Shown here in pieces: positions 27,234-36,299 of a DNA stretch of 64,000 nucleotides; the first letter of the stretch is position 1; each line of letters starts with the position of its first letter. Origin of the DNA: Sphaerotilus hippei (GTDB lineage: Bacteria > Pseudomonadota > Gammaproteobacteria > Burkholderiales > Burkholderiaceae_C); contig NZ_QJJS01000020.1 of assembly GCF_003201595.1 (NCBI RefSeq), forward strand, positions 1 to 64,000. The letters run 5' to 3'. The notes below the pieces were generated by a model. It was given only the letters and a program-made list of their open reading frames with translations. It ran no database searches and had not been told where the DNA came from. The translations under genes and the position numbers were made by a program.

Positions 27234-27721
27234 GCCGCGCCACGGCGATCCGGCACCGAATCCTGACGGTGCTGCTGCCGGCCCTGCTGCTGGCCGGGCC
27301 GCCGGGCGGCCCGCCGGCGCATGCCGCGGCGACGCCGCAGGGGGTGGTGGATCCCGATCGCCTGCACGCCCTCACCGCCGAGCTGCGCTGCCTGGTCTGC
27401 CAGAACGAGAGCCTGGCCGATTCCACCGCCCCGCTGGCCCTGGACCTCAAGCGCGAGATCAGCGCCCGCATGGCCGCGGGCGACAGCGACGCCCAGATCC
27501 TCGACTTCCTGGTCGAGCGCTACGGCGACTTCGTCACCTACCGGCCACCGCTGGCCCCGCGCACACTGGTGCTCTGGCTCGGCCCGCTGGTGCTGCTGCT
27601 CGCCGGGGCCGTCGTGGTGCTGCGGCCGTCGCGCCGCACGACGGCCGGGCGCCGCCCCCCGTCCACCCCGTCGTCCGCCCCGGACCCCTCTTCATCGACC
27701 TCGTCGACCCCCCCGCCATGA
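27230..27721 (+). CDS. ccmH: Cytochrome c maturation oxidoreductase CcmH (CcmL-like)
   Basis: A 163-residue protein with a signal peptide, the redox motif C54-LV-C57 in LRCLVCQNESLADS, and a C-terminal membrane anchor (about 115-133). A low-complexity Pro/Ser/Thr tail follows. It is the short, CcmL-type CcmH; the TPR part is encoded separately as ccmI. Confidence 0.93.
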   Translation: MSRATAIRHRILTVLLPALLLAGPPGGPPAHAAATPQGVVDPDRLHALTAELRCLVCQNESLADSTAPLALDLKREISARMAAGDSDAQILDFLVERYGDFVTYRPPLAPRTLVLWLGPLVLLLAGAVVVLRPSRRTTAGRRPPSTPSSAPDPSSSTSSTPPP

Positions 27722-28419
27722 CCACCCTGCCTTCGATGCCCGACTGGCTGCTGCCCTTTCTCGTCACGGCCGCGGGGCTGGCGGCCGCCTTCAGTGCCAG
27801 CCTGGTCTGGGCCGCCGGGCGTGCACCGGTGCCCCGCTGGCGCACGGCGCTGCTGTGGGCCGGCGCGCCGCTGGCCCTGGTCACGCTCTACGCCACGCTG
27901 GGCCACCCGCGGGCGCTGGATGCGCTGGAGCGCCAGCCGGGCCAGGCCGAACAGGTCGAGGCCATGGTCACCCGCCTGGCCGAGCGCCTGCGCCAGAACC
28001 CGGTCGACCCCGACGGCTGGCTGATGCTGGCACGCTCCTACAAGGTGATGGGCCGCCACGAGGAAGCCGCCCAGGCCTACGAGCAGGCGGGCGACCGCGC
28101 GATGGCCGATGCCGACCTGCTGGCCGACTGGATCGAGGCGCGGGTGCTGGCCCGGGACCAGCACTTCGACGAGCGCAGCCGCACCCTGCTGGCCCGGGCG
28201 ATGAGCCTGGCGCCGGCCCATCCGGGCGTGCTGATGATGCGTGGCCTGGCCGCCCTCGACCGCGGCGACCGCGCCGCCGCCCGCGACAGCTTCGTGCAGC
28301 TGCGCGCGCTCTTCCCGGAAGGCAGCCCGGACCGCGCGGCCCTGGACGATGCCCTGGCCCGGCTCGACCGCGGCCAGGACCCGCGCCGCGGCGAGACCGC
28401 CGGCACCGCCGATCGTTGA
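27718..28419 (+). CDS. ccmI: TPR-containing apocytochrome chaperone CcmI
   Basis: A 233-residue protein with two N-terminal helices and tetratricopeptide repeats (GWLMLARSYKVMGRHEEAAQAYEQA, HPGVLMMRGLAALDRGDRAAARDSF). CcmI binds apocytochrome C termini and presents them to CcmF/CcmH. It is the last gene of the ccm run, overlapping ccmH by 4 bp. Confidence 0.88.
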   Translation: MTTLPSMPDWLLPFLVTAAGLAAAFSASLVWAAGRAPVPRWRTALLWAGAPLALVTLYATLGHPRALDALERQPGQAEQVEAMVTRLAERLRQNPVDPDGWLMLARSYKVMGRHEEAAQAYEQAGDRAMADADLLADWIEARVLARDQHFDERSRTLLARAMSLAPAHPGVLMMRGLAALDRGDRAAARDSFVQLRALFPEGSPDRAALDDALARLDRGQDPRRGETAGTADR

Positions 28420-28452
28420 CCGTTGACCCGGTCGCCAACCACCGCACACCCC

Positions 28453-28977
28453 ATGGATCCACGCCGCCGATCGTTCCTGCGCGGGGCCCTGCGCGAAGCC
28501 ACGGCCGCCGCGCCGCCGCCCGCCCCGCCCCGCCCGCCCTGGGCGCTGACCCCCGATGCACGGTTCACCGAGCGCTGCACCCGCTGCGGCGACTGCAGCC
28601 GCGCCTGCCCCGTGCAGCTGATCCACCCCGGTGACGGCGGTTTCCCGCGCATCGACTTCCAGGCCCGCGGCTGCGACGAATGTGGCGCCTGCAGCCGCGC
28701 CTGCCCGACCGGGGCGATCGCGCCGGCGGGCAGCGTGCCCGCCTTCGTGTGGCGGGTGGAGGTGGATCGCCAGCGCTGCCTCGGCGAGCGCCAGGTGGAA
28801 TGCCGCATCTGCGCCGAAGCCTGCGACACGGGCGCGCTGCGCTGCGTGCCGGCGCTGGGCGGCATCAGCCGCCTGAGGCTGGACACCGAGGCCTGCACCG
28901 GCTGCGGCGCCTGCGTGGCGCCCTGCCCGGTCCAGGCGCTGTCGATGGTGGCACCCGCCGCGGCCCCCGACCGCTGA
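28453..28977 (+). CDS. napF: Ferredoxin-type protein NapF
   Basis: A 174-residue cytoplasmic protein with four cysteine clusters: CTRCGDCSRACP, CDECGACSRACP, CRICAEACD and CTGCGACVAPCP. The arrangement and N-terminal RRRSFLRGA are typical of NapF, which assists NapA maturation. An alternative TTG start at 28423 was rejected in favour of ATG 28453. It is separated from the other nap genes and transcribed with the ccm operon. Confidence 0.88.
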   Translation: MDPRRRSFLRGALREATAAAPPPAPPRPPWALTPDARFTERCTRCGDCSRACPVQLIHPGDGGFPRIDFQARGCDECGACSRACPTGAIAPAGSVPAFVWRVEVDRQRCLGERQVECRICAEACDTGALRCVPALGGISRLRLDTEACTGCGACVAPCPVQALSMVAPAAAPDR

Positions 28978-28992
28978 CCCGCCCGAGACCCG

Positions 28993-29661
28993 ATGCCCCA
29001 TCCCACCTCACCCGCCACCTCATCCCCTGCCGCGGCCGCCGCTCCCGACGACCCCGCGGCGCTGCCCGCGCTGTGCGACCAGCTGATCCACGGCCGCCAG
29101 CACATCGGCCCGCGCCACCTCGGCGAGCCGGCGCCCGATGCCCACGCGCTGGACGCCATCCTGGCCGCCGCGGCCGCCGCCCCCGACCACGGCCGGCTGC
29201 AGCCCTGGCGCTTCATCGTGCTGGGCGAGCGGGCCCGCCCGACGCTGGCGCAGGTGTTCGTCGACGCCCTGCTCGAGCGGGATCCGCAGGCCGGCACCGA
29301 GCAGCAGGACGACGCCCGGGAGAAGGCCGGCCGCAGCCCGGTGCTGATCCTGGCCATCGCCGACCTGCACGACGACGAGGCCGACGTGCCCGTGTTCGAG
29401 CAGCTGCTGTCATTGGGCTGCGCGGTGCAGAACCTGCTGCTGGCGGCCCGGGCGCGGGGCTACGACAGCGGGCTGTCGAGCGGCCGCGCGCTGCGCAGCC
29501 GGGTGCTGCGCCGCACCTTCGCGCTGGGCGAGCACGAGCACGCCGTGTGTTTCATCAGCCTGGGCACCGCCCGGCGGCGCAAGCCCATGCGGGTCAGGCC
29601 GGAGGTGGATCGTTTCGTGACCCACTACGATGGGCCGGCGGACGGCAGCAGCACGCCGTGA
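28993..29661 (+). CDS. Nitroreductase-family protein
   Basis: A 222-residue FMN-dependent nitroreductase-fold protein: AAAAAPDHGRLQPWRFIVLGE near the N terminus, SLGCAVQNLLLAARARGYDSG in the middle, and CFISLGTARRRKP near the end. It resembles the YdjA-like single-domain group. The substrate is unknown. It follows napF by 15 bp in the same direction. Confidence 0.85.
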   Translation: MPHPTSPATSSPAAAAAPDDPAALPALCDQLIHGRQHIGPRHLGEPAPDAHALDAILAAAAAAPDHGRLQPWRFIVLGERARPTLAQVFVDALLERDPQAGTEQQDDAREKAGRSPVLILAIADLHDDEADVPVFEQLLSLGCAVQNLLLAARARGYDSGLSSGRALRSRVLRRTFALGEHEHAVCFISLGTARRRKPMRVRPEVDRFVTHYDGPADGSSTP

Positions 29662-29689
29662 TCCGCGACGATCCGCCAGGAGGAATGCC

Positions 29690-30028
29690 ATGTCCCTGCG
29701 TCACGCCCGTGCCGGCGAGCCCGTCGAGGTGCTTGCACCGGGCCCCGAGCCCGCCCTCAGCCCCTCGGTCGCGCTGTTCAAGTCGCGTGACCTCGAGGTG
29801 ATCCGCCTGGTGCTGCCCCAGGGCAGGACCATGCCGGCCCACCAGGTGGCGGGGGACCTGACGCTGCACTGCCTGGACGGCGAGCTCGAGGTCAGCACCG
29901 GCGACCGGCCGACCGTGCTGCGCCGCGGCCAGCTGATGTACCTGCCGGGCGGGCAGGTCCACCGGGTGCTCGCGCTCCAGCCCAGCTGCGCGCTGCTGAC
30001 CATCGCCCTGCTGGCGCCTGCGGCCTGA
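29690..30028 (+). CDS. Small cupin-domain protein
   Basis: A 112-residue single cupin. Motif 1 is reduced (GRTMPAHQVAGDLTLHCLDGELE) and motif 2 is RRGQLMYLPGGQVHRVLAL. A strong AGGAGG ribosome site precedes ATG 29690. Some metal-binding positions are kept (H in PAHQV, H in QVHR). Its role is unknown. Similar small cupins occur beside nap/nor genes. Confidence 0.75.
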   Translation: MSLRHARAGEPVEVLAPGPEPALSPSVALFKSRDLEVIRLVLPQGRTMPAHQVAGDLTLHCLDGELEVSTGDRPTVLRRGQLMYLPGGQVHRVLALQPSCALLTIALLAPAA

Positions 30029-30072
30029 ATCCGCCCCACCCGCAGGACGTGGCGGGCACCACCCACAACGCA

Positions 30073-30108
30073 CAGGGCTCCAGACCGCCTCGGCAGCCTG
30101 GAGCCCTG
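30073..30108. terminator. Hairpin between convergent cupin and napC genes
   Basis: An 11-bp perfect stem (CAGGGCTCCAG / CTGGAGCCCTG) with a 14-nt loop lies between genes converging on it. No T-run follows, so intrinsic termination is uncertain. Confidence 0.5.
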
Positions 30109-30136
30109 CGGCCCTCGGGCGGGTGCGACCCCGGGA

Positions 30137-30835
30137 TCAGCTCGATGCGGCCCGCTCCGCCCGGACCGCCTCTTCACGCGGATTCACCACGCCGGGGCTG
30201 GTCGGATCGGCCGGCGCGACCTTGGGTGCACCGATGTGCTGCTCGACGGACGGCAGCGTGTGGGCGATGCCCTTGTGGCAGTCGATGCAGGTCTTGCCCT
30301 CGTTGAAGGCCTGCTGGTGGGTGGCCGAGCTGCGCTGGTTCTGCTCGGCATAGTCCATCGACTCGAAGTGGTGGCAGTTGCGGCACTCGCGGCTGTCGGT
30401 GCGCTTCATGCGGTCCCACTCGTGCTGGGCCAGTTCGGCGCGCTTGGCGTTGAACTTCTCCGGCGTGTCGATCGTGCCCAGGATCTTGTGCAGCACCTCG
30501 TTGCTCGCCTGGATCTTGCGGATCATCTTGTGGCCCCATTCCTTGGGCACGTGGCAATCCGGACAGGTGGCGCGCACGCCGGTGCGGTTCTGGTAGTGGA
30601 TGGTGTTGCGGTACTCGGCGTAGACGTTGTCCTTCATCTCGTGGCACGAGATGCAGAACTCCTCGCGGTTGGTCCATTCCATCGCGGTGTTGAAGCCGCC
30701 CCAGAACAGGATGCCGGCCACGAAGGCGCTGGACAGGATGGCGAAGCGGCGGGTCATCACCGCCGCCAGGACACGGCGGATCAGGCCGGGCCGGGCGGCC
30801 GGTGCGGCCGCTTCCTTGTGCTGGTCGTCACTCAT
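30137..30835 (-). CDS. napC: Tetraheme quinol dehydrogenase NapC
   Basis: A 232-residue NapC/NirT cytochrome. It has one N-terminal membrane helix (about 31-50) and four heme sites at C61, C91, C151 and C183 (CISCH, CPDCH, CRNCH, CIDCH). It oxidises membrane quinol and passes electrons to NapB. It is last in napDAGHBC. The C-terminal tail is longer and charged. Confidence 0.95.
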   Translation of the reverse strand: MSDDQHKEAAAPAARPGLIRRVLAAVMTRRFAILSSAFVAGILFWGGFNTAMEWTNREEFCISCHEMKDNVYAEYRNTIHYQNRTGVRATCPDCHVPKEWGHKMIRKIQASNEVLHKILGTIDTPEKFNAKRAELAQHEWDRMKRTDSRECRNCHHFESMDYAEQNQRSSATHQQAFNEGKTCIDCHKGIAHTLPSVEQHIGAPKVAPADPTSPGVVNPREEAVRAERAASS

Positions 30836-30853
30836 TGGAAGTCTCCTCGGGCC

Positions 30854-31327
30854 TCACTGCAGACCGCGCGCACGCTGGAAGGTGTTGTCCACCAGCGGCT
30901 TGGCATCGGTCTGCGGCACATGGCACTGGGTGCAGAAATAGCGCCGCGGACTGATGTTGTCGAGCTCCTGGCCATCGCGGGTCCTGAAATGGGTCACGCT
31001 GACCTTGGTGGCCCCGCTGGCCTTGGTCTTCTGCCACGCATGGCAGTCCATGCACTTGTTGTAGTTGCGCGTGATCTGGTAGCCCGACACGGTGTGCGGA
31101 ATCAGCGGCGGCTGCTGCACGAAGTCCCGGTCGGCCGGACCGTGGTCACGCTCCTGGCGGTTGCCCGCCGGCGGGTTGTCCTGGTTCAGCGGCGTGCCCC
31201 CGCGCAGGCCTTGCAGTTTCACCGGCGCGCTGGCGGCGGCATCGGCTGCGTGGGCCGGGCCCACGCCCACCCACACCAGCGCGCCCGCGAGCACGCACTT
31301 GGCCAGGTTGTTCAGCAGGGTTCTCAT
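30854..31327 (-). CDS. napB: Diheme electron transfer subunit NapB
   Basis: A 157-residue periplasmic cytochrome with a signal peptide (WVGVGPAHA) and two heme sites, C92-MDCH and C132-TQCH. Conserved PPLIPHTVSGYQIT and the NKCMDCHAW context fit NapB. It passes electrons from NapC to NapA. Its start overlaps the napH stop by 1 bp. Confidence 0.95.
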   Translation of the reverse strand: MRTLLNNLAKCVLAGALVWVGVGPAHAADAAASAPVKLQGLRGGTPLNQDNPPAGNRQERDHGPADRDFVQQPPLIPHTVSGYQITRNYNKCMDCHAWQKTKASGATKVSVTHFRTRDGQELDNISPRRYFCTQCHVPQTDAKPLVDNTFQRARGLQ

Positions 31328-32244
31328 CAGTCTCTCCGGGTATCGTATCGATGGGTCAAGGTGAAGACATCCGGGCCGCAGACATCGATGCAGCGGCCAC
31401 AGTTGGTGCAGGCGGCGTCGGTGATGACCGGCCCCACCCCACCCTTGCCCTTGAGCGCGATGGGAATCACCTGCGGCTCGGGACAAACGGCATAACAGTC
31501 GGCGCAGTCGGTGCAGCGGCTGCCGTGGCGTGCACTCACGCGCAGCAGGGCACCGTGGCCGATCAGCGAATACATCGCGCCCATCGGGCAGAGGTGGCCG
31601 CACCAGCCCCTCGGGGCGACCAGCAGGTCGAAGCAGAAGACGGCGGCGGTGATGCCCCAGGCCAGGCCGCCCCCGAAGATCAGCGCCCGCTGCGTCATCG
31701 ACACCGGGTTGACGGTCTCCCAGACGGTGTAGCCGCTCCAGGCGCTGGCGATCAGCACCGCGCCGAGCAGCCAGTGGCGCAGATCGCCCCGCGGGGCACG
31801 GCCGGTGCCGATGTTCAGGCGCCGGCGCAGCCAGGCGGCCGTGTCGGTGACGGCGTTGACGGGGCAGACCCAGCTGCAGAACAGCCGGCCGCCGGCCAGC
31901 GCGTAGAAGGCGATCACGAGGCCCGCGCCGATCAGCGCGCTGGCCTCGGGCAGGTGGCGGGTGGCCAGCACCTGGGCCAGCACGAACGGATCGGTCAGCG
32001 GCAGCACCCCCAGCGTCAGGCTGGAGGCCAGGTTGCCCTTGACCAGCCAGACGCCGGCCAGCGGCCCGAGCAGGAACAGCGTCAGCAGCCCGAGCTGGGT
32101 CAGCCGGCGCAGCAGCAGGAAACGGTGGGCCCGCCACCAGCCCTTGGTGGCCACGGCCTCGCGCCCGGGCCGGCGCGCCACGGGCGCACGCCGGGGCGCG
32201 CCGGCCCGGGGCTCGGCGGATCCCATCGGCGGGAGCGGGCTCAT
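31327..32244 (-). CDS. napH: Quinol dehydrogenase membrane subunit NapH
   Basis: A 305-residue protein with four or more helices, the CxxxCP motifs [13 protein letters not shown] and [13 protein letters not shown], and two C-terminal 4Fe-4S clusters ([24 protein letters not shown]). NapGH provides an additional quinol route to NapAB. Its start overlaps napG by 4 bp. Confidence 0.95.
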   Translation of the reverse strand: MSPLPPMGSAEPRAGAPRRAPVARRPGREAVATKGWWRAHRFLLLRRLTQLGLLTLFLLGPLAGVWLVKGNLASSLTLGVLPLTDPFVLAQVLATRHLPEASALIGAGLVIAFYALAGGRLFCSWVCPVNAVTDTAAWLRRRLNIGTGRAPRGDLRHWLLGAVLIASAWSGYTVWETVNPVSMTQRALIFGGGLAWGITAAVFCFDLLVAPRGWCGHLCPMGAMYSLIGHGALLRVSARHGSRCTDCADCYAVCPEPQVIPIALKGKGGVGPVITDAACTNCGRCIDVCGPDVFTLTHRYDTRRD

Positions 32245-33062
32245 CGGCCGACCCCCGAGGCCGCAGGCACCGACGGGGACGGGCCGGCATACGGCTCGGC
32301 CCCCGAGCGCAGCGGCACCAGGTCGCCCGGCACCGCGTGCTCGGGCAGGGTCTGGGTCGGCTGCTCAAAACGGGGCCGGCCCGCCTGGTTGCCGGCGTCC
32401 CAGCCCTTGCGGTAGTGGTGGCCCAGCTCGCCCCGGGCGATGGCCGCGGGCAGCACCTTGATCGCCGCCTGCTCCAGCACGCAGCTCTTCTCGCACATGC
32501 CGCAGCCGGTGCAGGCCTCGGCATGCACCGTGGGCAGCAGCATCGCGTGGCGGTCGCTGCGCGGGTTGCTGACCTTCTCCAGCGTGATGGCCTGATCGAT
32601 CACCGGGCAGACGCGGTAGCAGACGTCGCAGCGCAGGCCGAGGAAATTGAGGCAGTTCTCCTGGTCGATCAGCACCGCCACGCCCATCCGGGCCTGGGTG
32701 ATGTCGGTCAGCGCCGGGTCGAGCGCACCGGTCGGACAGGCCTTCACGCAAGGCAGGTCCTCGCACATCTCGCAGGGGATCTCGCGGGCGACAAAGTAAG
32801 GGGTGCCGATGGACACGTCCGCCGCCAGTCCGTCGCCCCAGCGGCTGAGCTTGAGGTTCTGCGGCGGGCAGTCGCGCACGCACAGCCCGCAGCGCACGCA
32901 GGCCCCGAGGAAGTCGGCCTCGGCCAGCGCCCCGGGCGGTCGCAGCGCCTGGGCCGGACGCGCGAGCGCCGGCCGGCCGGCCAGCGTCGCCCCGCCGGCG
33001 ATCAGGCCGGCGGTGGTGGCGCTGGCAGCGCCTTGCAGCAGTTGACGGCGGTTCAGGTCCAC
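32241..33062 (-). CDS. napG: Ferredoxin-type protein NapG
   Basis: A 273-residue exported Fe-S protein with a twin-arginine leader ([10 protein letters not shown]) and four 4Fe-4S clusters ([46 protein letters not shown]). It is the periplasmic partner of NapH. The gap to napA is 113 bp with no visible gene. Confidence 0.95.
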   Translation of the reverse strand: MDLNRRQLLQGAASATTAGLIAGGATLAGRPALARPAQALRPPGALAEADFLGACVRCGLCVRDCPPQNLKLSRWGDGLAADVSIGTPYFVAREIPCEMCEDLPCVKACPTGALDPALTDITQARMGVAVLIDQENCLNFLGLRCDVCYRVCPVIDQAITLEKVSNPRSDRHAMLLPTVHAEACTGCGMCEKSCVLEQAAIKVLPAAIARGELGHHYRKGWDAGNQAGRPRFEQPTQTLPEHAVPGDLVPLRSGAEPYAGPSPSVPAASGVGR

Positions 33063-33175
33063 GAGGAGCGTCGCAGGGAGTGTTCAGCCGGCACACACCG
33101 TGGATCCGGCGCGGCCGGTCCACGGGTGCAGCCCCGTCGAGGGGGCGCGGCATGAGCCGTTTCGGGGGTGGGTCT

Positions 33176-35728
33176 TCAAGCCCGCACGACCTTGATCGCG
33201 CACTTCTTGAAGTCGGTTTCCTTGCTGATCGGGCAGGTGGCGTCCAGCGTCAGCTTGTTGACCAGCCGGCCCTCGTCGAAGAAGGGCACGAAGACCAGGC
33301 CACGCGGCACCTTGTTGCGGCCCTTGGTCTCGACGGCCAGCTCGATCTCGCCCCGACGCGAGATCGCCTTGACCTTCATGCCGCGCTGCAGCCCACGGTC
33401 CTTGGCATCGTCCGGATGCATGAACAGCACGGCCTCGGGCACGGCACGGTGCAGCTCGGGCACACGCCGCGTCATCGAGCCGGTGTGCCAGTGCTCGAGC
33501 ACGCGGCCGGTGCACAGCCACAGGTCGTATTCCTTGTCCGGGCTCTCGGCCGCCGGCTGGTAGGGCAGCGCGAAGATCACCGCCTTGCCGTCCTTGTGGC
33601 CGTAGAACTTCACGCCCTCGCCCTTCTTGACGTAGGGGTCGTAGCCTTCGCGGAAGCGCCACAGCGTCTCCTTGCCGTCGACCACCGGCCAACGCAGGCC
33701 GCGCACCTCGTGGTAGACGTCGAAGGGCGCCAGGTCGTGGCCATGGCCACGACCGAACTCGGCGTACTCCTCGAACAGGCCCTTCTGCACGTAGAAGCCG
33801 AAGGCCTTCGACTCGTCGTTCGTGTAGTCCTTGATGTACTTGGCGTTGACCTTGGTCAGGTCGGCCAGCGGGTACCTGTTGACCTTGCCGTTCTTGAACA
33901 GCACGTCGAACATCGTCTTGCCCTTGAGCTCGGGCTTCTTGGCGATCAGCTCGGCCGGCCAGACCTCCTCGATCTTGAAGCGCTTGGCGAACTCCATCAT
34001 CTGCCACAGGTCGGAGCGGGCCTGGCCCGGTGCGCTGACCTGCTGGCGCCAGACCTGGGTGCGGCGCTCGGCATTGCCGAAGGCGCCTTCCTTCTCGACC
34101 CACATCGCGGCCGGCAGGATCAGGTCGGCGGCCATCGCCGACACCGTCGGGTAAGGATCGCTCACGACCACGAAGGCCTTGGGATTGCGCCAGCCCGGCA
34201 GGATCTCGCCGTTGATGTTGGGCCCGGCCTGCATGTTGTTGTTGGTCGTGACCCAGTAGCACTTGAGCTTGCCGTCCTTCAGCGCCCGGCTCTGGGCCAC
34301 CGCGTGCAGGCCGACCTTGTCGGGGATGGTGCCCTCAGGCAGGCCCCAGATCTCCTCGGCATGGTGGCGGTGCTCGGGGTTGGTCACGACCATGTCGGCC
34401 GGCAGGCGATGAGCGAAGGTGCCGACCTCGCGTGCGGTGCCGCAGGCGCTGGGCTGGCCGGTCAGGCTGAACGGACCGCTGCCCGGCGTGCTGATCTTGC
34501 CGGTCAGCAGGTGGATGTTGTAGACCATGTTGTTGGCCCACGTGCCCCGGGTGTGCTGGTTGAAGCCCATGGTCCAGAAGGACACGACCTTGACCTTCGG
34601 ATCGGCATAGAGCTCGGCCAGCGCCTTGAGCTTCTCGACCGGCACGCCGCTGATCTCGCTGACCTTCTCGGCCGTGTACTCGCTGACGAACCTGGCGTAT
34701 TCCTCGAAGCCGATCGGCGTCGAGTCGTTCGGGTTGCCCTTGGGCTTGCCGTCGGCACCGGGATAGCCGTTGCTGGTGGCATCCTTCTCGAGGGCGTGCA
34801 CCGGCCGCAGGCCGTAGCCGATGTCGGTGGCGCCCTTCTTGAAGTTGATGTTCCTCTTCACGAACTCGGTGTTCACCTTCTTGTTCGTGATGATGTAGTT
34901 GGCGATGTAGTTCAGGATCGCCAGGTCGGTCTGCGGCTTGAAGATCAGGCCCTGGTCGGCCAGGTCGAAGCTGCGGTGCTCGTAGGTCGACAGCACCGCC
35001 ACCTTGACGTGCGGGTTGCTGAGGCGGCGGTCGGTGATGCGGCTCCACAGGATCGGGTGCATCTCGGCCATGTTGCTGCCCCACAGCACGAAGGCGTCGG
35101 ACTGCTCGATGTCGTCGTAGCAGCCCATCGGCTCGTCGATGCCGAAGGTGCGCATGAACCCGGTCACGGCGCTGGCCATGCAGTGGCGCGCGTTCGGATC
35201 GAGGTTGTTGGAGCGGAAGCCCGCCTTCCACAGCTTGACCGCGGCGTAGCCTTCCCACACCGTCCACTGGCCCGAGCCGAACATCGCGATGCCGTTGGGG
35301 CCATCGGTCTTGAGCGTCTCCTTCCACTTGGCGGCCATGGTGTCGAAGGCCTCGTCCCAGCTCACCGGCACGAACTCGCCTTCCTTGTCGTAGACGCCGT
35401 TCTTCTTGCGCAGCAGCGGCGTCTGCAGGCGGTCCTTGCCGTACATGATCTTGGACAGGAAGTAGCCCTTGATGCAGTTCAGGCCGCGGTTGACCGGCGC
35501 CTCGGGGTCACCCTGGGTGGCGACGACCTTGCCGTCCTGCACCCCGACCATGACCGCACAGCCGGTGCCGCAGAAGCGGCACGGCGCCTTGTCCCAGCGC
35601 ACGGCGACATCGGCCGCGTTCTTCGGTGCGGCCTGGCCGGCCGCCTCGGCCACGATGGGGATGCCGGCAGCGGCCGCGGTGGCGACCAGAGCCTGGGACT
35701 TCAGGAAATCACGTCGGTGGGCTTGCAT
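33176..35728 (-). CDS. napA: Periplasmic nitrate reductase catalytic subunit NapA
   Basis: An 850-residue molybdoenzyme. Tat leader [10 protein letters not shown]; 4Fe-4S ligands C50, C53, C57 and C85; probable molybdenum ligand C183 in [10 protein letters not shown]. It carries bis-MGD domains through to the C-terminal dinucleotide-binding region ([21 protein letters not shown]). It reduces nitrate to nitrite in the periplasm. A Crp/Fnr-like site lies in the napD-napA gap, so napA may have its own promoter. Confidence 0.97.
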   Translation of the reverse strand: MQAHRRDFLKSQALVATAAAAGIPIVAEAAGQAAPKNAADVAVRWDKAPCRFCGTGCAVMVGVQDGKVVATQGDPEAPVNRGLNCIKGYFLSKIMYGKDRLQTPLLRKKNGVYDKEGEFVPVSWDEAFDTMAAKWKETLKTDGPNGIAMFGSGQWTVWEGYAAVKLWKAGFRSNNLDPNARHCMASAVTGFMRTFGIDEPMGCYDDIEQSDAFVLWGSNMAEMHPILWSRITDRRLSNPHVKVAVLSTYEHRSFDLADQGLIFKPQTDLAILNYIANYIITNKKVNTEFVKRNINFKKGATDIGYGLRPVHALEKDATSNGYPGADGKPKGNPNDSTPIGFEEYARFVSEYTAEKVSEISGVPVEKLKALAELYADPKVKVVSFWTMGFNQHTRGTWANNMVYNIHLLTGKISTPGSGPFSLTGQPSACGTAREVGTFAHRLPADMVVTNPEHRHHAEEIWGLPEGTIPDKVGLHAVAQSRALKDGKLKCYWVTTNNNMQAGPNINGEILPGWRNPKAFVVVSDPYPTVSAMAADLILPAAMWVEKEGAFGNAERRTQVWRQQVSAPGQARSDLWQMMEFAKRFKIEEVWPAELIAKKPELKGKTMFDVLFKNGKVNRYPLADLTKVNAKYIKDYTNDESKAFGFYVQKGLFEEYAEFGRGHGHDLAPFDVYHEVRGLRWPVVDGKETLWRFREGYDPYVKKGEGVKFYGHKDGKAVIFALPYQPAAESPDKEYDLWLCTGRVLEHWHTGSMTRRVPELHRAVPEAVLFMHPDDAKDRGLQRGMKVKAISRRGEIELAVETKGRNKVPRGLVFVPFFDEGRLVNKLTLDATCPISKETDFKKCAIKVVRA

Positions 35729-35835
35729 TCGGGAGCTTTCTTCGTCCGGGCTCTCCCGCAGGACGGGTCTGCGCCAGGAGAGTGCGGGGGTTGGATGTCA
35801 GGACCCGATGCTGCGATGCGGCAGCCCGGCTGTCC

Positions 35836-35849
35836 TTGAACTGGTTCAT
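35836..35849. promoter_or_regulatory. Crp/Fnr-like site between napD and napA
   Basis: TTGAACTGGTTCAT differs from the nirS-side box core by its last base and shares the flanking TCC. The centre is 114 bp upstream of the napA ATG. A -41.5 placement puts CAGCAT (minus strand, 35808-35813) at the -10 position. It suggests an internal promoter for napAGHBC. Confidence 0.5.
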
Positions 35850-35866
35850 CAAAAAGGCGGATCGCC

Positions 35867-36187
35867 TCAGCGGGCGGACATTTCCGCCAGGCTGGTGCGC
35901 CAGGTCTGGTAGTCGATGCCATCGGAGCCCGCCGGCGCTGGCGACTCCTGGCCCGAGTACTCGTAGACCAGCGACAGGTTGAGCACCTCGGGCCACTGGG
36001 CGATGGTGGCCATCGTCGCGGCCGCGGTCACGGCCGTGCCGTCGACCTCGGCGTCCTCGATCAGGACCACCAGGCGCCCGTCGCCCGGATCGAGCGCGAC
36101 ATCGGTGCCGGGCCATCCGGCCAGGCGTGCGGCCACGGCGGCGCTGTCTTCGCGGCGCATGCGGACCACGGTTCCCAGAATGCTCAT
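35867..36187 (-). CDS. napD: NapA signal-peptide chaperone NapD
   Basis: A 106-residue cytoplasmic chaperone with the ferredoxin-like NapD pattern: MSILGTVVRMRRED, GRLVVLIEDAE, ATIAQWPEVLNLSLVYEYSG. It binds the NapA twin-arginine leader until cofactor loading ends. It is first in the minus-strand nap operon, under the box at 36253-36266. No napE was seen. Confidence 0.9.
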   Translation of the reverse strand: MSILGTVVRMRREDSAAVAARLAGWPGTDVALDPGDGRLVVLIEDAEVDGTAVTAAATMATIAQWPEVLNLSLVYEYSGQESPAPAGSDGIDYQTWRTSLAEMSAR

Positions 36188-36252
36188 GTTGTCTCCTGCG
36201 GCTGGAACTTCTTGCCGGGAGCGGACTGTGGTCTCATGCGGCCGACATGGGT

Positions 36253-36266
36253 TTGACTTGCATCAA
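36253..36266. promoter_or_regulatory. Consensus Fnr/Dnr box upstream of napD
   Basis: TTGACTTGCATCAA matches the Nnr/Fnr consensus TTGAC-N4-ATCAA. Its centre is 72 bp upstream of napD. The minus-strand CACAGT at 36225-36230 sits at the matching -10 position. The box lies in the 112-bp gap after nirN. Confidence 0.7.
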
Positions 36267-36299
36267 TCTGACGGTCGGGTCATATCGGTTCCGTCCAGC

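Noticed and set aside
33080-35839. A 919-codon open frame antisense to napA
   Set aside because: It is a shadow of the high-GC napA codon pattern on the other strand. Its composition is His/Gly/Leu-rich with no family resemblance.
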